A stretch of DNA of 64,000 nucleotides from assembly GCF_000020585.3 (NCBI RefSeq), contig NC_011138.3, forward strand, positions 4,124,510 to 4,188,509, read 5' to 3'. The stretch comes from Alteromonas mediterranea DE. Lineage in GTDB: Bacteria; Pseudomonadota; Gammaproteobacteria; Enterobacterales; Alteromonadaceae. Of the stretch, positions 26,568 through 36,739 are shown in pieces. The translations under genes were made by a program, and so were the position numbers. Each line of letters opens with the position of its first letter. Within the stretch, counting starts at the first letter, position 1. The notes below the pieces were generated by a model. The model did no database searches, had not been told where the DNA came from, and was given only the letters and a program-made list of their open reading frames with translations.

Positions 26568-29249
26568 ATGACGAAAAAAGCATCTCAACTATCGCGGATA
26601 GCTGCCGCGCTCTCAGTCACTACCCTATTTGGCTGTGGAGGCGGTTCAACAACCTCTACAGATATTGACGTTGTTGACGCATCGGTACCCGTTTCCGACT
26701 GGGAGCTGGTGTGGAGCGACGAATTCGATGGGGCTAGTATCGATGACGATAACTGGACCCATGAAGTAGATTGTAACGGCGGCGGCAATAATGAAGCGCA
26801 GTGCTATACCGACAGCGAAGAAAACGCATTCGTTTCTGACGGTAGCTTAAAAATTGTTGCGCTCCCTGCCGAAGAAGGTGCGCCAAAACCTTACACATCA
26901 GCCCGTCTTAATACACGTTACAAAGCCGACTTTAAATACGGACGCATTGAAATGCGTGCAAAAATGCCTGAAGGGCAAGGAAGTTGGCCGGCGTTTTGGA
27001 TGATGCCTACTGATGAAGTATATGGCGGTTGGCCGCGCTCTGGTGAAATTGACATTGTTGAAGCAGTGAACCTAAAAGCGGCCAACGCTGAAGGTAATCC
27101 AGAAAATCACATCTATGGCACCCTTCACTACGGTCAGGAATGGCCAAATAACGATAGCTCTGGCCAAGCCTATTCATTACCAGATGGCGCAAACCCTGCC
27201 GATGACTTCCATACCTACGCGGTAGAATGGCAAGAAGGGGAAATTCGCTGGTATATGGATGGGTATCTTTATGCTACCCAGCGTCGCTCTGAAGTACGTT
27301 ATAACGCCAACGGCGACGCTACCGGTCTTACACACCGCGGTTGGTATGCTGAGTACTATGAACAAGGTACTGGCGAGCTAACAACTCACTGGGATAATGC
27401 GCCATTTGACCAAGAGTTTTATCTAATTCTAAACTTTGCGGTAGGTGGCGATTGGCCAGCCAATGTAAATGAAACCGGTATTGATGCTGAAGCATTCGCA
27501 GAAGGTCAAACCTTCGAAGTAGATTATGTACGCGTATATGAATGTGCGTCAGACCCAGATACTGGCAAAGGCTGTGAAACTGTTCGCCCAGGTTATGATT
27601 CTTTAGATGACGCATTAGTTGAAGGTGCAGCGCCTGTTCCGTCTCCGCCATCTACAGGTATTCCACAAAACCTGACTATCTTTGATGGAACACCAAATCC
27701 GAATTGGCCAGCATGGGATTGCTGTGGTGGCACTACACCTGAACTTGTAGAAGATTCAGAGCAGGGACAAGTTTACGAGTTTACTATTAACGAAGCGCCA
27801 ACGGTAATGGGCTTTATAAGCCGCAGTCAGTTTATTACTGACCCAGAAGGAGAAGCTTCGCCATTCGACGCCTCACCAATCGAAGAGACGGGCAGCGTTA
27901 AATTTGACCTCAAAGTGACGTCTCTTCCTAACAATGCAACGACAAACTGGCTATTTAAAGTAGAAAGCTCAGAAGGTTCGACCTTTGCTGAGCTGCCTTT
28001 GATGAACGGCTACGTAGGCCCAGCAGACACGGCCGGCGCAACACCAGAACAAGGTGTGTGGGAGTCTTATGAATTTCCATTGAGCGCGCTAGCACAAGCC
28101 GGCCTTGATACCAGTGCCATCGACGTCATTATGGTTTTCCCTGCATGGGATACAGGTAACGGTGCTGTGTATCGCATGGCGAACGTAGAAATTTCTCAGG
28201 AAGGTGGCGTTAGCTACCCTGAGTTAGTTATCTTCGAGGACGGTCAAAACCCTAACTGGCCTATGTGGGATTGCTGTGGTGGTTCTACGCCAACTGAAGA
28301 AATGGATGATGAAGCGCATGGCCTAACTGCAGAATTCCGCATTGGTGCAGAGCCAACGGTAATGGGCTTTATTACTCGCTCTGAATCTGGCGGTGGCGAT
28401 ACCCCATTTGATGCCACAGCGCTAACAGACGGTGGTTTACTTCAGTTTGAAATGCGGGTGTTGAGTGCGCCAACCAATCCAGATTCAACATGGCTATTTA
28501 AAGTTGAGTCAAACGGTGCATCAACCGCGGTAGAACTTCCTTTAGCCGATAGCGTTGAAGGCCAAGCCCCTGTTGAAGGTGAATGGCAAACATACACTTT
28601 CCCTATTTCAGATTTACAGGCCCGTGGTTTAGACGTAAGCGCGATTGACGTCATCATGGTATTCCCTGCTTGGAGCACTGGTGAAGGTGCAGTCTATCGC
28701 TTAGACAACGTTAAAATTTTCCACCCTGACAACGGCGCAGAAGCACCTGCTGGCGGCCTTACTCTATTTGCAGATACAGCTGCTGATCAATGGCGCATTT
28801 GGGATTGCTGTGGCGGTTCAACACCCACTGAAGAAGTAGACGATGCAGAGCACGGCACGGTAGCTGAATTCCGCATCGGCGCAACGCCAACAGTAATGGG
28901 TATTATTGCTGATGACGGTCATTCGTACGACGCATCTGCGCTACTAACAAACGGTGTAGTGCGCTTTGAGATGAAAGTAAGCTCAATGCCTAACGACGCA
29001 TCGGCGCCTTGGTTATTTAAAATTGAGTCTATCAATGTGTCATCGGCGGTTGAGCTACCGATTTCAGCAAGCCTTGAAGGTGTAGATCCTGTTGAAGGCG
29101 AATGGCAAATCTATACATTCCCGCTTCAAACCCTGTACGACGCGGGCTTAGACATCAGCGCCATCAACGTCATTATGATGTTCCCGGCATGGGGTTCAGG
29201 TGAAGGCGCAGTATACCGCGTTGATAATGCAGAAATAGCCGCACAGTAA
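26568..29249 (+). CDS. GH16 endo-beta-1,3-glucanase (laminarinase) lipoprotein with three repeat modules
   Basis: 893 residues. A lipobox (TLFGC, Cys23) anchors it to the outer membrane. A GH16 domain (about 45-330) carries the catalytic GEIDIVE (nucleophile Glu160, acid/base Glu165), the signature of bacterial laminarinases. Three modules of about 165-185 residues follow (starting near 366, 550 and 730), each with W-D-C-C-G-G near its start and an FPAW motif near its end; they look like jelly-roll carbohydrate-binding modules. The gene leads into the TonB receptor, 67 bases on, with two LacI-type operators upstream. It would cut laminarin at the cell surface. The substrate is inferred from the family and neighbours. 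Confidence 0.93.
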   Translation: MTKKASQLSRIAAALSVTTLFGCGGGSTTSTDIDVVDASVPVSDWELVWSDEFDGASIDDDNWTHEVDCNGGGNNEAQCYTDSEENAFVSDGSLKIVALPAEEGAPKPYTSARLNTRYKADFKYGRIEMRAKMPEGQGSWPAFWMMPTDEVYGGWPRSGEIDIVEAVNLKAANAEGNPENHIYGTLHYGQEWPNNDSSGQAYSLPDGANPADDFHTYAVEWQEGEIRWYMDGYLYATQRRSEVRYNANGDATGLTHRGWYAEYYEQGTGELTTHWDNAPFDQEFYLILNFAVGGDWPANVNETGIDAEAFAEGQTFEVDYVRVYECASDPDTGKGCETVRPGYDSLDDALVEGAAPVPSPPSTGIPQNLTIFDGTPNPNWPAWDCCGGTTPELVEDSEQGQVYEFTINEAPTVMGFISRSQFITDPEGEASPFDASPIEETGSVKFDLKVTSLPNNATTNWLFKVESSEGSTFAELPLMNGYVGPADTAGATPEQGVWESYEFPLSALAQAGLDTSAIDVIMVFPAWDTGNGAVYRMANVEISQEGGVSYPELVIFEDGQNPNWPMWDCCGGSTPTEEMDDEAHGLTAEFRIGAEPTVMGFITRSESGGGDTPFDATALTDGGLLQFEMRVLSAPTNPDSTWLFKVESNGASTAVELPLADSVEGQAPVEGEWQTYTFPISDLQARGLDVSAIDVIMVFPAWSTGEGAVYRLDNVKIFHPDNGAEAPAGGLTLFADTAADQWRIWDCCGGSTPTEEVDDAEHGTVAEFRIGATPTVMGIIADDGHSYDASALLTNGVVRFEMKVSSMPNDASAPWLFKIESINVSSAVELPISASLEGVDPVEGEWQIYTFPLQTLYDAGLDISAINVIMMFPAWGSGEGAVYRVDNAEIAAQ

Positions 29250-29316
29250 CAAAGCGGATGCCGCTTTAGCACCCTAAAGCGGCACTCTCCATTTGATAAG
29301 AATTAGTAGGGCAATT

Positions 29317-32265
29317 ATGAAAAACACATCTTTTAAGAAGACCCAGCTTGCCACATCAATGGCGTTGTTGATGGGCTCCACACTCGCACTACCTACTTAC
29401 GCGCAAGACGCTGAGACAGCGACACCTGCAGAGGGCGAAGTAGAAGTTATTCAGGTTAGCGGTATTCGCGGCAGTATGATCCGCTCTATGGACTTAAAAC
29501 GCAGTTCAAGCGGTGTGGTTGACGCTATATCAGCAGAAGAACTGGGTAAATTTCCTGATACTAACCTCGCTGAAGCATTGCAGCGCATTACGGGTGTAAC
29601 TATCAGCCGAAGCAACGGTGAAGGTAGCCAAATTACCGTGCGGGGTTTTGGCCCAGAGTTCAACTTGGTAACCCTTAATGGCCGCCAAATGCCAGGCACA
29701 GGTTTTACCCGCTCTTTCGACCTTGCCAACCTTTCATCTGAAGGCGTAAACACGCTAGAGCTTCAGAAAACGGCCCGCGCAGAAAACCCGAGCGGCGGCT
29801 TAGGTGCAACGGTAAATATCATCACTATGAAGCCACTGGCTCAGTCAGGCCAAAATGCGACTATTTCGGTTAAGGGCATTTACGATACATCTAACGAAGC
29901 GGGTGACGATGTAACGCCAGAGATTGCAGGCGTTTATACTAATACGTTTGCAGATGACATGTTCGGATTCGGCGTGTCATTCTCACACCAAGAGCGTGAC
30001 TTCCAGCAGCAGTCAGCAAATATTCAAGGGTGGGTACTGCAAGAAAACGACGATCTGCCTCAAAACATAGACCCAAGCAATGTTGTTGATAACCGCACTA
30101 ACATTACTAATGCGGCGTTCTTTCCAAAAGACATGAACTACAGCATCAATGACGTGCAGCGTGAGCGTCAAAACGGCCAAGTAACCTTCCAGTTCCGTCC
30201 AGTTGACGAGTTTACCGCGACCATCGACTACACAGCATCTCGCGCAACCACCGGCACTAACAGTGTGGGTTGGGGTATTTGGAATAACTTTGGTGCAAAT
30301 ATCAATGCCTACGAACTCGATGAAAACGGTACGGCCGTTTATGCTGATATCAGCGGCGATGACGGTTCGTTTACAGCAAGTCGAAACACAACTCGCGTTG
30401 ATGCTCGCTCATTGGGTGTAAACCTAGATTGGATGGTAAATGACGACTGGCACCTACGTTTAGACTATCACGACTCGTATAACAAAACTGACAACGGTTA
30501 TGATGAAGGGCTAGGTAGTTCTGGACAGATTATTTTGGGTTCAAATCAACTGGATTCAAAAGTTTATGACTACCGTGAAGGTGAAATCCCTCAGGTCTTC
30601 GTTAACTGGAACAACGGCACTAACGAAATCATGCCGAGTGAAATTGACTCTAACTTCAGCCAGTTTATCTATTCACCGGGCCGCTCTGACATCGAGCAGC
30701 TGCAGCTTGACGGCACCTGGTACAACTCTACGTGGGACATCCCGCTTGTCAAAATCGACTTCGGTGTAGCTCGCACAGAACAGTCTTTGACTGGCTTTAC
30801 CGCATGGAGCGGACTACGCGGCGGACCTGGCTTTAGCCCATCTTTCACTGAAATTTTCCCAGACAGCATGTTTGTTCGTAACGATACGTCAGGCTTCTTA
30901 GATGCCTTTGACGGTGGTGGTGCGAGCATGAACCCTGGCTATTACTACACCTTTGACTTTGATGAAGCCATTGCTCGTCAACTTCAATTCATCACTGCTG
31001 ACGTGGTGGGTGAGAGCAACGCGTATTCCATCGACCCGTATTTCAGCGGCGATCCTTCAGTAAGCAACGTAGAAGAAACAACAGATTCAATCTATGTGCA
31101 AACAGAGTGGGACTTTGAAGTTAGCGATTACTATGTACAGGTTAATGCAGGTCTTCGCTACGAAGAAACCGAGGTACCTAGCACCGCGGAAGTTCGCGTT
31201 CCTATCCAAGTAAACTGGGTTGCAGCGGGTGAATGGATTACCGTATTCCAAGAGGGTGTTGAAGAGCAAGACTTCACCGGTAAGTACGACGTGCTTCTGC
31301 CTATGTTCGACGTAAAAGTCGATGTGACAGACGATATTGTTGCCCGTTTCTCTTGGGGTAAATCAATTACCCGTGCACCTATCGGCTTTTTACAAGGCGG
31401 ACGTTCATTTAGCGGGAGTCCTAAAATTGGCTCGAGGGTAGTATCTGAAGGCAGTACCGACCTTAAACCTTATGAGTCGACTAACTTAGACTTATCTTTC
31501 GAATGGTACTATGACGAAGCAAGCTATGCGTCAGTAGGCCTGTTCAGAAAGTCAGTGAAGAATTATATCGACACCCAAGGTAGGCTTGAAACCTTTGACG
31601 GCCTTAACGATATTTACCAAGGCCCAAGATGGCAAGAAGCTGTTTCTGCGCTTCAGGCAGAAGGCATTCAGGCGACCGACAGTAACATTTACGACTACTT
31701 CAGAGAAGCGGGCTACGCTGATGCAGACGGCGTTGTTGAGCCTAACTCAGACGACCCGCTTATCGAGTGGAATGTGGTTAAGCCGCGTAACCTTGATGAT
31801 TCTAAAACCGTTGAAGGTATCGAACTTGCTGTTCAACACACCTTTGGTGAAACGGGCTTTGGTTTTGGTGCCAACGCGACGCTGGTTGATGGTGACGTAG
31901 AGTACGACCCATACAACCTAGAGCAACAAAACCCGCTAGTAGGTATCAGTGACTCAGCTAACTTCCAAGTGTTTTACGAGAAAGAAGGCCTGTCTGTAAA
32001 AGTCACTTACGCATGGCGTTCAGACTACGTAGTAGGCATTGGCCAAGCACAAGGCTCGGCGGATAACCCAGCGACTCAGTTCGATACGTTTGGTCAGGTT
32101 GACGCCAGCATCAACTACGATGTGAATGAGCACCTAACCGTGTTCTTAGAAGGTGTAAACATCAACGACGAAACCGAGCGTGGTTACGGCCGCTTTGAAG
32201 AGCAATTCTTATTTGCTCGTCAGTATGGCCCTCGCTACACGCTAGGTGCTAGATACAGCTTCTAA
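29317..32265 (+). CDS. TonB-dependent receptor for glucan oligosaccharides
   Basis: 982 residues. A signal peptide ends at about TYAQDA (residue 30); a plug domain follows (VSGIRGSMIRSMDLKR, ALQRITGVTISR, VRGFGPEFNLVTLNGRQMPG), then a 22-strand-type barrel ending in the aromatic RYSF. This is the large receptor class used for oligosaccharide uptake in Alteromonadales. The ATG at 29317 has AGGG seven bases upstream; an in-frame TTG earlier is less likely. It is encoded just after the GH16 enzyme and is followed by a strong terminator. Confidence 0.93.
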   Translation: MKNTSFKKTQLATSMALLMGSTLALPTYAQDAETATPAEGEVEVIQVSGIRGSMIRSMDLKRSSSGVVDAISAEELGKFPDTNLAEALQRITGVTISRSNGEGSQITVRGFGPEFNLVTLNGRQMPGTGFTRSFDLANLSSEGVNTLELQKTARAENPSGGLGATVNIITMKPLAQSGQNATISVKGIYDTSNEAGDDVTPEIAGVYTNTFADDMFGFGVSFSHQERDFQQQSANIQGWVLQENDDLPQNIDPSNVVDNRTNITNAAFFPKDMNYSINDVQRERQNGQVTFQFRPVDEFTATIDYTASRATTGTNSVGWGIWNNFGANINAYELDENGTAVYADISGDDGSFTASRNTTRVDARSLGVNLDWMVNDDWHLRLDYHDSYNKTDNGYDEGLGSSGQIILGSNQLDSKVYDYREGEIPQVFVNWNNGTNEIMPSEIDSNFSQFIYSPGRSDIEQLQLDGTWYNSTWDIPLVKIDFGVARTEQSLTGFTAWSGLRGGPGFSPSFTEIFPDSMFVRNDTSGFLDAFDGGGASMNPGYYYTFDFDEAIARQLQFITADVVGESNAYSIDPYFSGDPSVSNVEETTDSIYVQTEWDFEVSDYYVQVNAGLRYEETEVPSTAEVRVPIQVNWVAAGEWITVFQEGVEEQDFTGKYDVLLPMFDVKVDVTDDIVARFSWGKSITRAPIGFLQGGRSFSGSPKIGSRVVSEGSTDLKPYESTNLDLSFEWYYDEASYASVGLFRKSVKNYIDTQGRLETFDGLNDIYQGPRWQEAVSALQAEGIQATDSNIYDYFREAGYADADGVVEPNSDDPLIEWNVVKPRNLDDSKTVEGIELAVQHTFGETGFGFGANATLVDGDVEYDPYNLEQQNPLVGISDSANFQVFYEKEGLSVKVTYAWRSDYVVGIGQAQGSADNPATQFDTFGQVDASINYDVNEHLTVFLEGVNINDETERGYGRFEEQFLFARQYGPRYTLGARYSF

Positions 32266-32285
32266 GTTTAATAAGCACTTACGAT

Positions 32286-32311
32286 AAGGGCCTTTTTAAG
32301 GCCCTTTTTTT
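32286..32311 (+). terminator. Terminator of the GH16-TonB receptor operon
   Basis: Perfect 9-base stem AAGGGCCTT / AAGGCCCTT with a three-base loop, ending in a run of T. Confidence 0.92.
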
Positions 32312-32441
32312 GTGCCTGCTAAGTCTATTTGTAAATACACGTTTAGCCCCTTCACGAGGCCCGCTATTCTTACCGGTTAGGTAATACCGATCATAAGTAA
32401 GAAGGTCAACGGAAGTTTAGCTCGCCCATTCTGCAAAAACG

Positions 32442-33929
32442 CTAATCAGTAACCGGCGTTCCATCTTCGTTAAACTTAGCAATTGCCGCGCCCGACGCCT
32501 TCCACTGTTCACGCTCTTCGTCTGTAGCTTTAGGGGAAAACCAGCCAACGAAGGCATAGAATATACCTATTAGGGGAGCGGTCCAGCATGCAAAAGCAAG
32601 AGGGATGTACAGCAAGTTTTCCAAATTAGCGCCTGAAATACCAAGGCCGAGTGCCGATATAACAAAGGCGCCACCGGCATTCCAAGGGATAAGCGGTGAC
32701 ATCAAAGTTCCCCCCTCTTCAATACCTCGCGACAGGTTAAGCGTAGAGTAGCCCATACCCCGATAAACGGGAGAATACATCCTTCCCGGCAAGGCAACCG
32801 ATAGGTATGGGTCGCCAGCTACTAGGTTAGTAGCAAACGCCGTTCCTACCGCCGCAACTTGCGTACCGGCAAAGGTTTTGGCTTTGCTTTTAATTGCATT
32901 AATGATGCTTCGTAAGCAGCCCGTTGTCTCTAACGCCCCACCGAAACCAAGGGCAATAAGCACCAATGAGATAGTCCACATCATAGACTGAACACCACCG
33001 CGATTGAGCAGACTATCTATTTCAATGATATTGGTATTAATGGAGTAGCCGTTATTTGCATAGTCGAATACAGCCTGCAGGCTTTGCCCCTGCATAAACA
33101 TGGCAAATACACCTCCCACTACGACACCAGCAAATAATGCAGGAAGTGGCGGAATCTTCTTAAGTGCTAACCCCATAACAATCAGTGCTGGCAATAGTGC
33201 CCAGCCAGAAATGGTGAAATTATCTTCCAGTGCCGTGGTAATACCCGCAATCTTGGCAAACGACACGCTCTGAGCATCAATGACAAAAAAACCAACCCCA
33301 AGGTAAATTAAAAACGCAATTACCATGGCTGGGATGGTGGTGGCCATCATATTCTTGATATGCGAAAACACATCAGTACCAGTAACAGCTGGGGCAAGAT
33401 TCGTTGTGTCTGACAAAGGTGAAACTTTATCACCAAAAAAAGCCCCGGAGACCACTGCCCCTGCCGTCCAATACATGGGTATATCGAACCCTTCGCCAAT
33501 CCCCATTAGCGCAAGCCCAACCGTCCCAACGCTGCCCCAGCTTGTGCCTAACGAAACAGAGACCACTGCGCAGATAACCATGCCAGCCGCTAAAAAAATC
33601 TGAGGAGAAAGAGTCTTTAGCCCATAGTAAATAATGGTAGGTACAGTACCACTGGCTATCCAAATACCTATGATCATTCCAACAACAATAAGCACACTTA
33701 CCGACGGTAAGGCCACGTGAATGACTTTAAAAATACCTGCCCGTACTTCTTCCCACGTCAGACCAAGATAAGTCCCAACAAAACTGGTCAAAGCAATGCC
33801 GATGGCAAGTGGTATATGGGGTTCAAAGACGCCGAAGTAGAATATTTGAGTACCCAAGATAAAAAGGGTTAATACAACGGGCGCAAGTGCGAGAAAGAGG
33901 TGTGGTGTAACCGTTTTTTCTTCTGTCAT
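32442..33929 (-). CDS. nhaC: NhaC-family Na+/H+ antiporter
   Basis: 495 residues, about 11-12 membrane segments. The family motifs SLGTSWGSVGTVG and GAFFGDKVSPLSDTTNLAPAV are visible. NhaC proteins exchange sodium for protons; some relatives exchange organic acids such as malate and lactate. It runs leftwards inside the glucan locus with its own terminator context, so a supporting role (sodium balance for Na+-driven sugar uptake) is only inference. Confidence 0.88.
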   Translation of the reverse strand: MTEEKTVTPHLFLALAPVVLTLFILGTQIFYFGVFEPHIPLAIGIALTSFVGTYLGLTWEEVRAGIFKVIHVALPSVSVLIVVGMIIGIWIASGTVPTIIYYGLKTLSPQIFLAAGMVICAVVSVSLGTSWGSVGTVGLALMGIGEGFDIPMYWTAGAVVSGAFFGDKVSPLSDTTNLAPAVTGTDVFSHIKNMMATTIPAMVIAFLIYLGVGFFVIDAQSVSFAKIAGITTALEDNFTISGWALLPALIVMGLALKKIPPLPALFAGVVVGGVFAMFMQGQSLQAVFDYANNGYSINTNIIEIDSLLNRGGVQSMMWTISLVLIALGFGGALETTGCLRSIINAIKSKAKTFAGTQVAAVGTAFATNLVAGDPYLSVALPGRMYSPVYRGMGYSTLNLSRGIEEGGTLMSPLIPWNAGGAFVISALGLGISGANLENLLYIPLAFACWTAPLIGIFYAFVGWFSPKATDEEREQWKASGAAIAKFNEDGTPVTD

Positions 33930-34103
33930 ATTACCACCCTGTAAATAAACTGGAGAAGTGAATGAGCACGAGATTGATAAAAGCGTGCATAAACCAGCTT
34001 CATCCGAAACAAATTGTTTGTAACAATAAAATTTGCTACGCAGCGCAATAATAATTAGATCGGTAGGAAATAGGTGGGCAGAGGTCTGTCGACCCCAAAA
34101 AAC

Positions 34104-34142
34104 AAAAGCGTCGCCAGTATTTATGTGCTGGCGACGCTTTTT
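34104..34142 (-). terminator. Terminator of the FucP-GH3 operon
   Basis: 14-base stem AAAAGCGTCGCCAG / CTGGCGACGCTTTT with a 10-base loop, 33 bases after the GH3 stop. T tract present on the plus side and a shorter one on the minus side; effective either way. Confidence 0.85.
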
Positions 34143-34174
34143 CGAAGGTTTAGGTTAAGGGGTGTAACCTCAGC

Positions 34175-36727
34175 TTAACCTTGGCAACTTATACTCGCTG
34201 ATTCTGCTGCATTTGGCGTAAACTGAATATCTGCCACGCTCAAGCTTGCTTTACCTGCACTGCCTAGTTCAAACGGTACAACAAGACCGGTGAAGTCAAT
34301 GCCCTCGTCAACAAAGCACTGCAGGTCAATGCTTACGTTCGTCCACGTATCAGCAGGCATTGCTTTAAGCTGCTCGCTAATATCAATCTGCGTTGAGCAA
34401 CTGCCCGCAGTATCTCCTTCGCCTTCACAGTTCATACCAACCGTTACAGGCTGCGTGATATCTGAGTGACGACTCACGTTAAAGCTTAACGCACCTTCAG
34501 TAAGTAGTTGTGCGCTTAAATCTTCGCGGAAGAAGCTCTTACTTGCAAAGCGCATAGCGGCAAATTCAGACCCATCGAAGGTAATTTTACGGGCATCTTC
34601 TTGCACTTCTTTGTCGACAGTACGATAAGTTAGGGCACCAACGGTATGTGTACTTGCATTAACCGTTAGTGAGTCATCACCCGAATAAAGCCATAGCACC
34701 CATGGAGACTGAACCGCCCCATTTAGGATTTCCATTGGCGTATTGCTGTCATTGCTCACTTTAATTTCGGTATTTAGCGTATCGCTCAATACATTTTCAG
34801 CGTCAAAGGTTAACCCAAAGCCATAAGGCAGAAGCGGTTCATAGGTTTCATCGCCTTTATTCACAATTTGCTGTGGTTCAGACGGCCATGAGAATGAAAG
34901 CTTGCCTTTAAAGTCCTGCTTACCAAAAAGCACATCTGCGACTGCCGCGCCTTCTGAGCCCGGTAGCCATGCGGCGACAAACGCATCAGAGGCATTAAGT
35001 TCTGCATTTACCCACATAGGGCGGCCGCTGATAAATACAGATACAACTGGAATACCTTGTGACTTCAGCTTTTCAAGTAGTGCTAAGTCTTTCTTGCTGC
35101 CGTGTTGGTAAATTAGCGTTTCTCTATCGCCATGCCCTTCGGCATAAGGCTCTTCACCGAATACCACAATGGCAACATCAGGCTTTTCTTCGAATGAACC
35201 GTCTACAGAAAGGATAGCGTCTCCTCCGGCGCTTTCAGCATGCTGCTTAATACCATCGTAAATGGAGGTGCCGCCCGGGAAGTCTTCGTTAGTATTGTTG
35301 GTACCTTGCCACGTAATACTCCATCCACCGGACTGCTTGCCAATGTTGTCAGCGCCGTCACCGGCAACCAATATGCGCTTGCCGGCAGATAATGGCAGGG
35401 TTTTGTTTTTATTTTTAAGTAGCACTAGCGATTCACGTACCGCCTGGACCGCTATTTCACGATGCTCAGCTTTACCAATTAAAGAACGATCGCCAGATAA
35501 TGGACGATTTGCAGGGCTTGGCTTATCAAAAAGGCCTGCGCGCACTTTTACACGCAGAATACGACGCACTGCATCATCAATGCGCGACATCGCTATGGTG
35601 CCATCTTTCACCTGTGCAAGGGTATTGTCGTATAGTACCTTCCAGTCATTTGGCACCATGAAAATATCTAGACCTGCATTAATAGCTTGGGCGCAATCTT
35701 CGTTGCTACACCCTTTCACCTGCCCATGGCCGTTCCAGTCACCTACCACAAAACCGTCAAAGCCCATCTGGTCTTTCAGCACGTCGGTTAGTAGATATTT
35801 ATGGCCGTGAAGCTTATCGCCATTCCAGCTGTTAAACGATGCCATAACCGACTGCGCACCAGCCGTTAGACCACCCACATAACCTTGCGCGTGAATATCA
35901 AACAGGTCTTGTTCGCTAGCCACGTTGTTACCTTGATCGTCGCCGCCAACAGTACCGCCATCACCCACAAAGTGTTTTACTGTGCTGATTACACGCTGGT
36001 CGCTTAAGAAATCTTTGTCAGCAGAACCTTGAAGACCTTTAACAACTGAAGCAGCATACTCTCTTACAATCGCAGGATCTTCAGAGTAGCTCTCATAGGT
36101 TCTGCCCCAACGGTCGTCGCGTACAACGGCAACCGTGGGCGCAAATACCCAATCAATGCCCGTTGCCATCACTTCTTTCGCGGTGATATGCGCTATTTTC
36201 TCTACTAAGTCTGGGTTATTAGCCGCGCCTAAACCAATGTTATGGGGAAATAAGGTCGCACCAATAACATTGTTATGACCGTGCACGGCATCGGTACCCC
36301 ACATGGTAGGAATACTTGAACCATCTAGGCTGTCGTCCACCGAGGCTTGATAGAGTTTCTCGGCAAGCGCAACCCAATCTTCAGGGGTTGCATGCTTGTC
36401 GTTGTTAGGAAACGCACCACCGCCGTTAAGATAAGAACCAAACCCATATTTACGCATATCCTCAACAGTAATATTGCGAATTTCTGGCTGGATCATCTGC
36501 GCAATTTTCTGTTCCAGGGTCATGGTAGAAAGAATATCTGAAACCTTTTTTTCAACAGCAGAGTCTGACTTTACTTCGATATCTAACTTGGGCCAGATCT
36601 CACTGGCTTTATTCGTTTTCTCTAAGGCACTGTTAACTGAAGAAGCGTCTTCATCGGTTGCGCAAGCACTGACTAAAACACCTACTAATGCGCCTGTAAC
36701 AACCTTCGCGATTAGACTTTTTCGCAT
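34175..36727 (-). CDS. GH3 exo-beta-glucosidase lipoprotein (ExoP-like)
   Basis: 850 residues. Lipobox LVSAC (about residue 22). The GH3 N-terminal barrel has MWGTDAVHGHNNV, RDDRWGRTYESYSEDP and the nucleophile aspartate in FVVGDWNGHG (about residue 327); the second alpha/beta domain and its acid-base region follow to about residue 640. A C-terminal beta domain (about 690-850) resembles the extra domain of the Pseudoalteromonas exo-glucanase ExoP. It would release glucose from beta-1,3 or 1,4 glucans in the periplasm or at the surface. It lies 12 bases after the FucP-type transporter, in one operon. Confidence 0.93.
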   Translation of the reverse strand: MRKSLIAKVVTGALVGVLVSACATDEDASSVNSALEKTNKASEIWPKLDIEVKSDSAVEKKVSDILSTMTLEQKIAQMIQPEIRNITVEDMRKYGFGSYLNGGGAFPNNDKHATPEDWVALAEKLYQASVDDSLDGSSIPTMWGTDAVHGHNNVIGATLFPHNIGLGAANNPDLVEKIAHITAKEVMATGIDWVFAPTVAVVRDDRWGRTYESYSEDPAIVREYAASVVKGLQGSADKDFLSDQRVISTVKHFVGDGGTVGGDDQGNNVASEQDLFDIHAQGYVGGLTAGAQSVMASFNSWNGDKLHGHKYLLTDVLKDQMGFDGFVVGDWNGHGQVKGCSNEDCAQAINAGLDIFMVPNDWKVLYDNTLAQVKDGTIAMSRIDDAVRRILRVKVRAGLFDKPSPANRPLSGDRSLIGKAEHREIAVQAVRESLVLLKNKNKTLPLSAGKRILVAGDGADNIGKQSGGWSITWQGTNNTNEDFPGGTSIYDGIKQHAESAGGDAILSVDGSFEEKPDVAIVVFGEEPYAEGHGDRETLIYQHGSKKDLALLEKLKSQGIPVVSVFISGRPMWVNAELNASDAFVAAWLPGSEGAAVADVLFGKQDFKGKLSFSWPSEPQQIVNKGDETYEPLLPYGFGLTFDAENVLSDTLNTEIKVSNDSNTPMEILNGAVQSPWVLWLYSGDDSLTVNASTHTVGALTYRTVDKEVQEDARKITFDGSEFAAMRFASKSFFREDLSAQLLTEGALSFNVSRHSDITQPVTVGMNCEGEGDTAGSCSTQIDISEQLKAMPADTWTNVSIDLQCFVDEGIDFTGLVVPFELGSAGKASLSVADIQFTPNAAESASISCQG

Positions 36728-36739
36728 GATTAATCCTCG

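Noticed and set aside
35262..35810. 182-residue open frame antisense to GH3
   Set aside because: Entirely inside the GH3 coding frame on the other strand; no family features.
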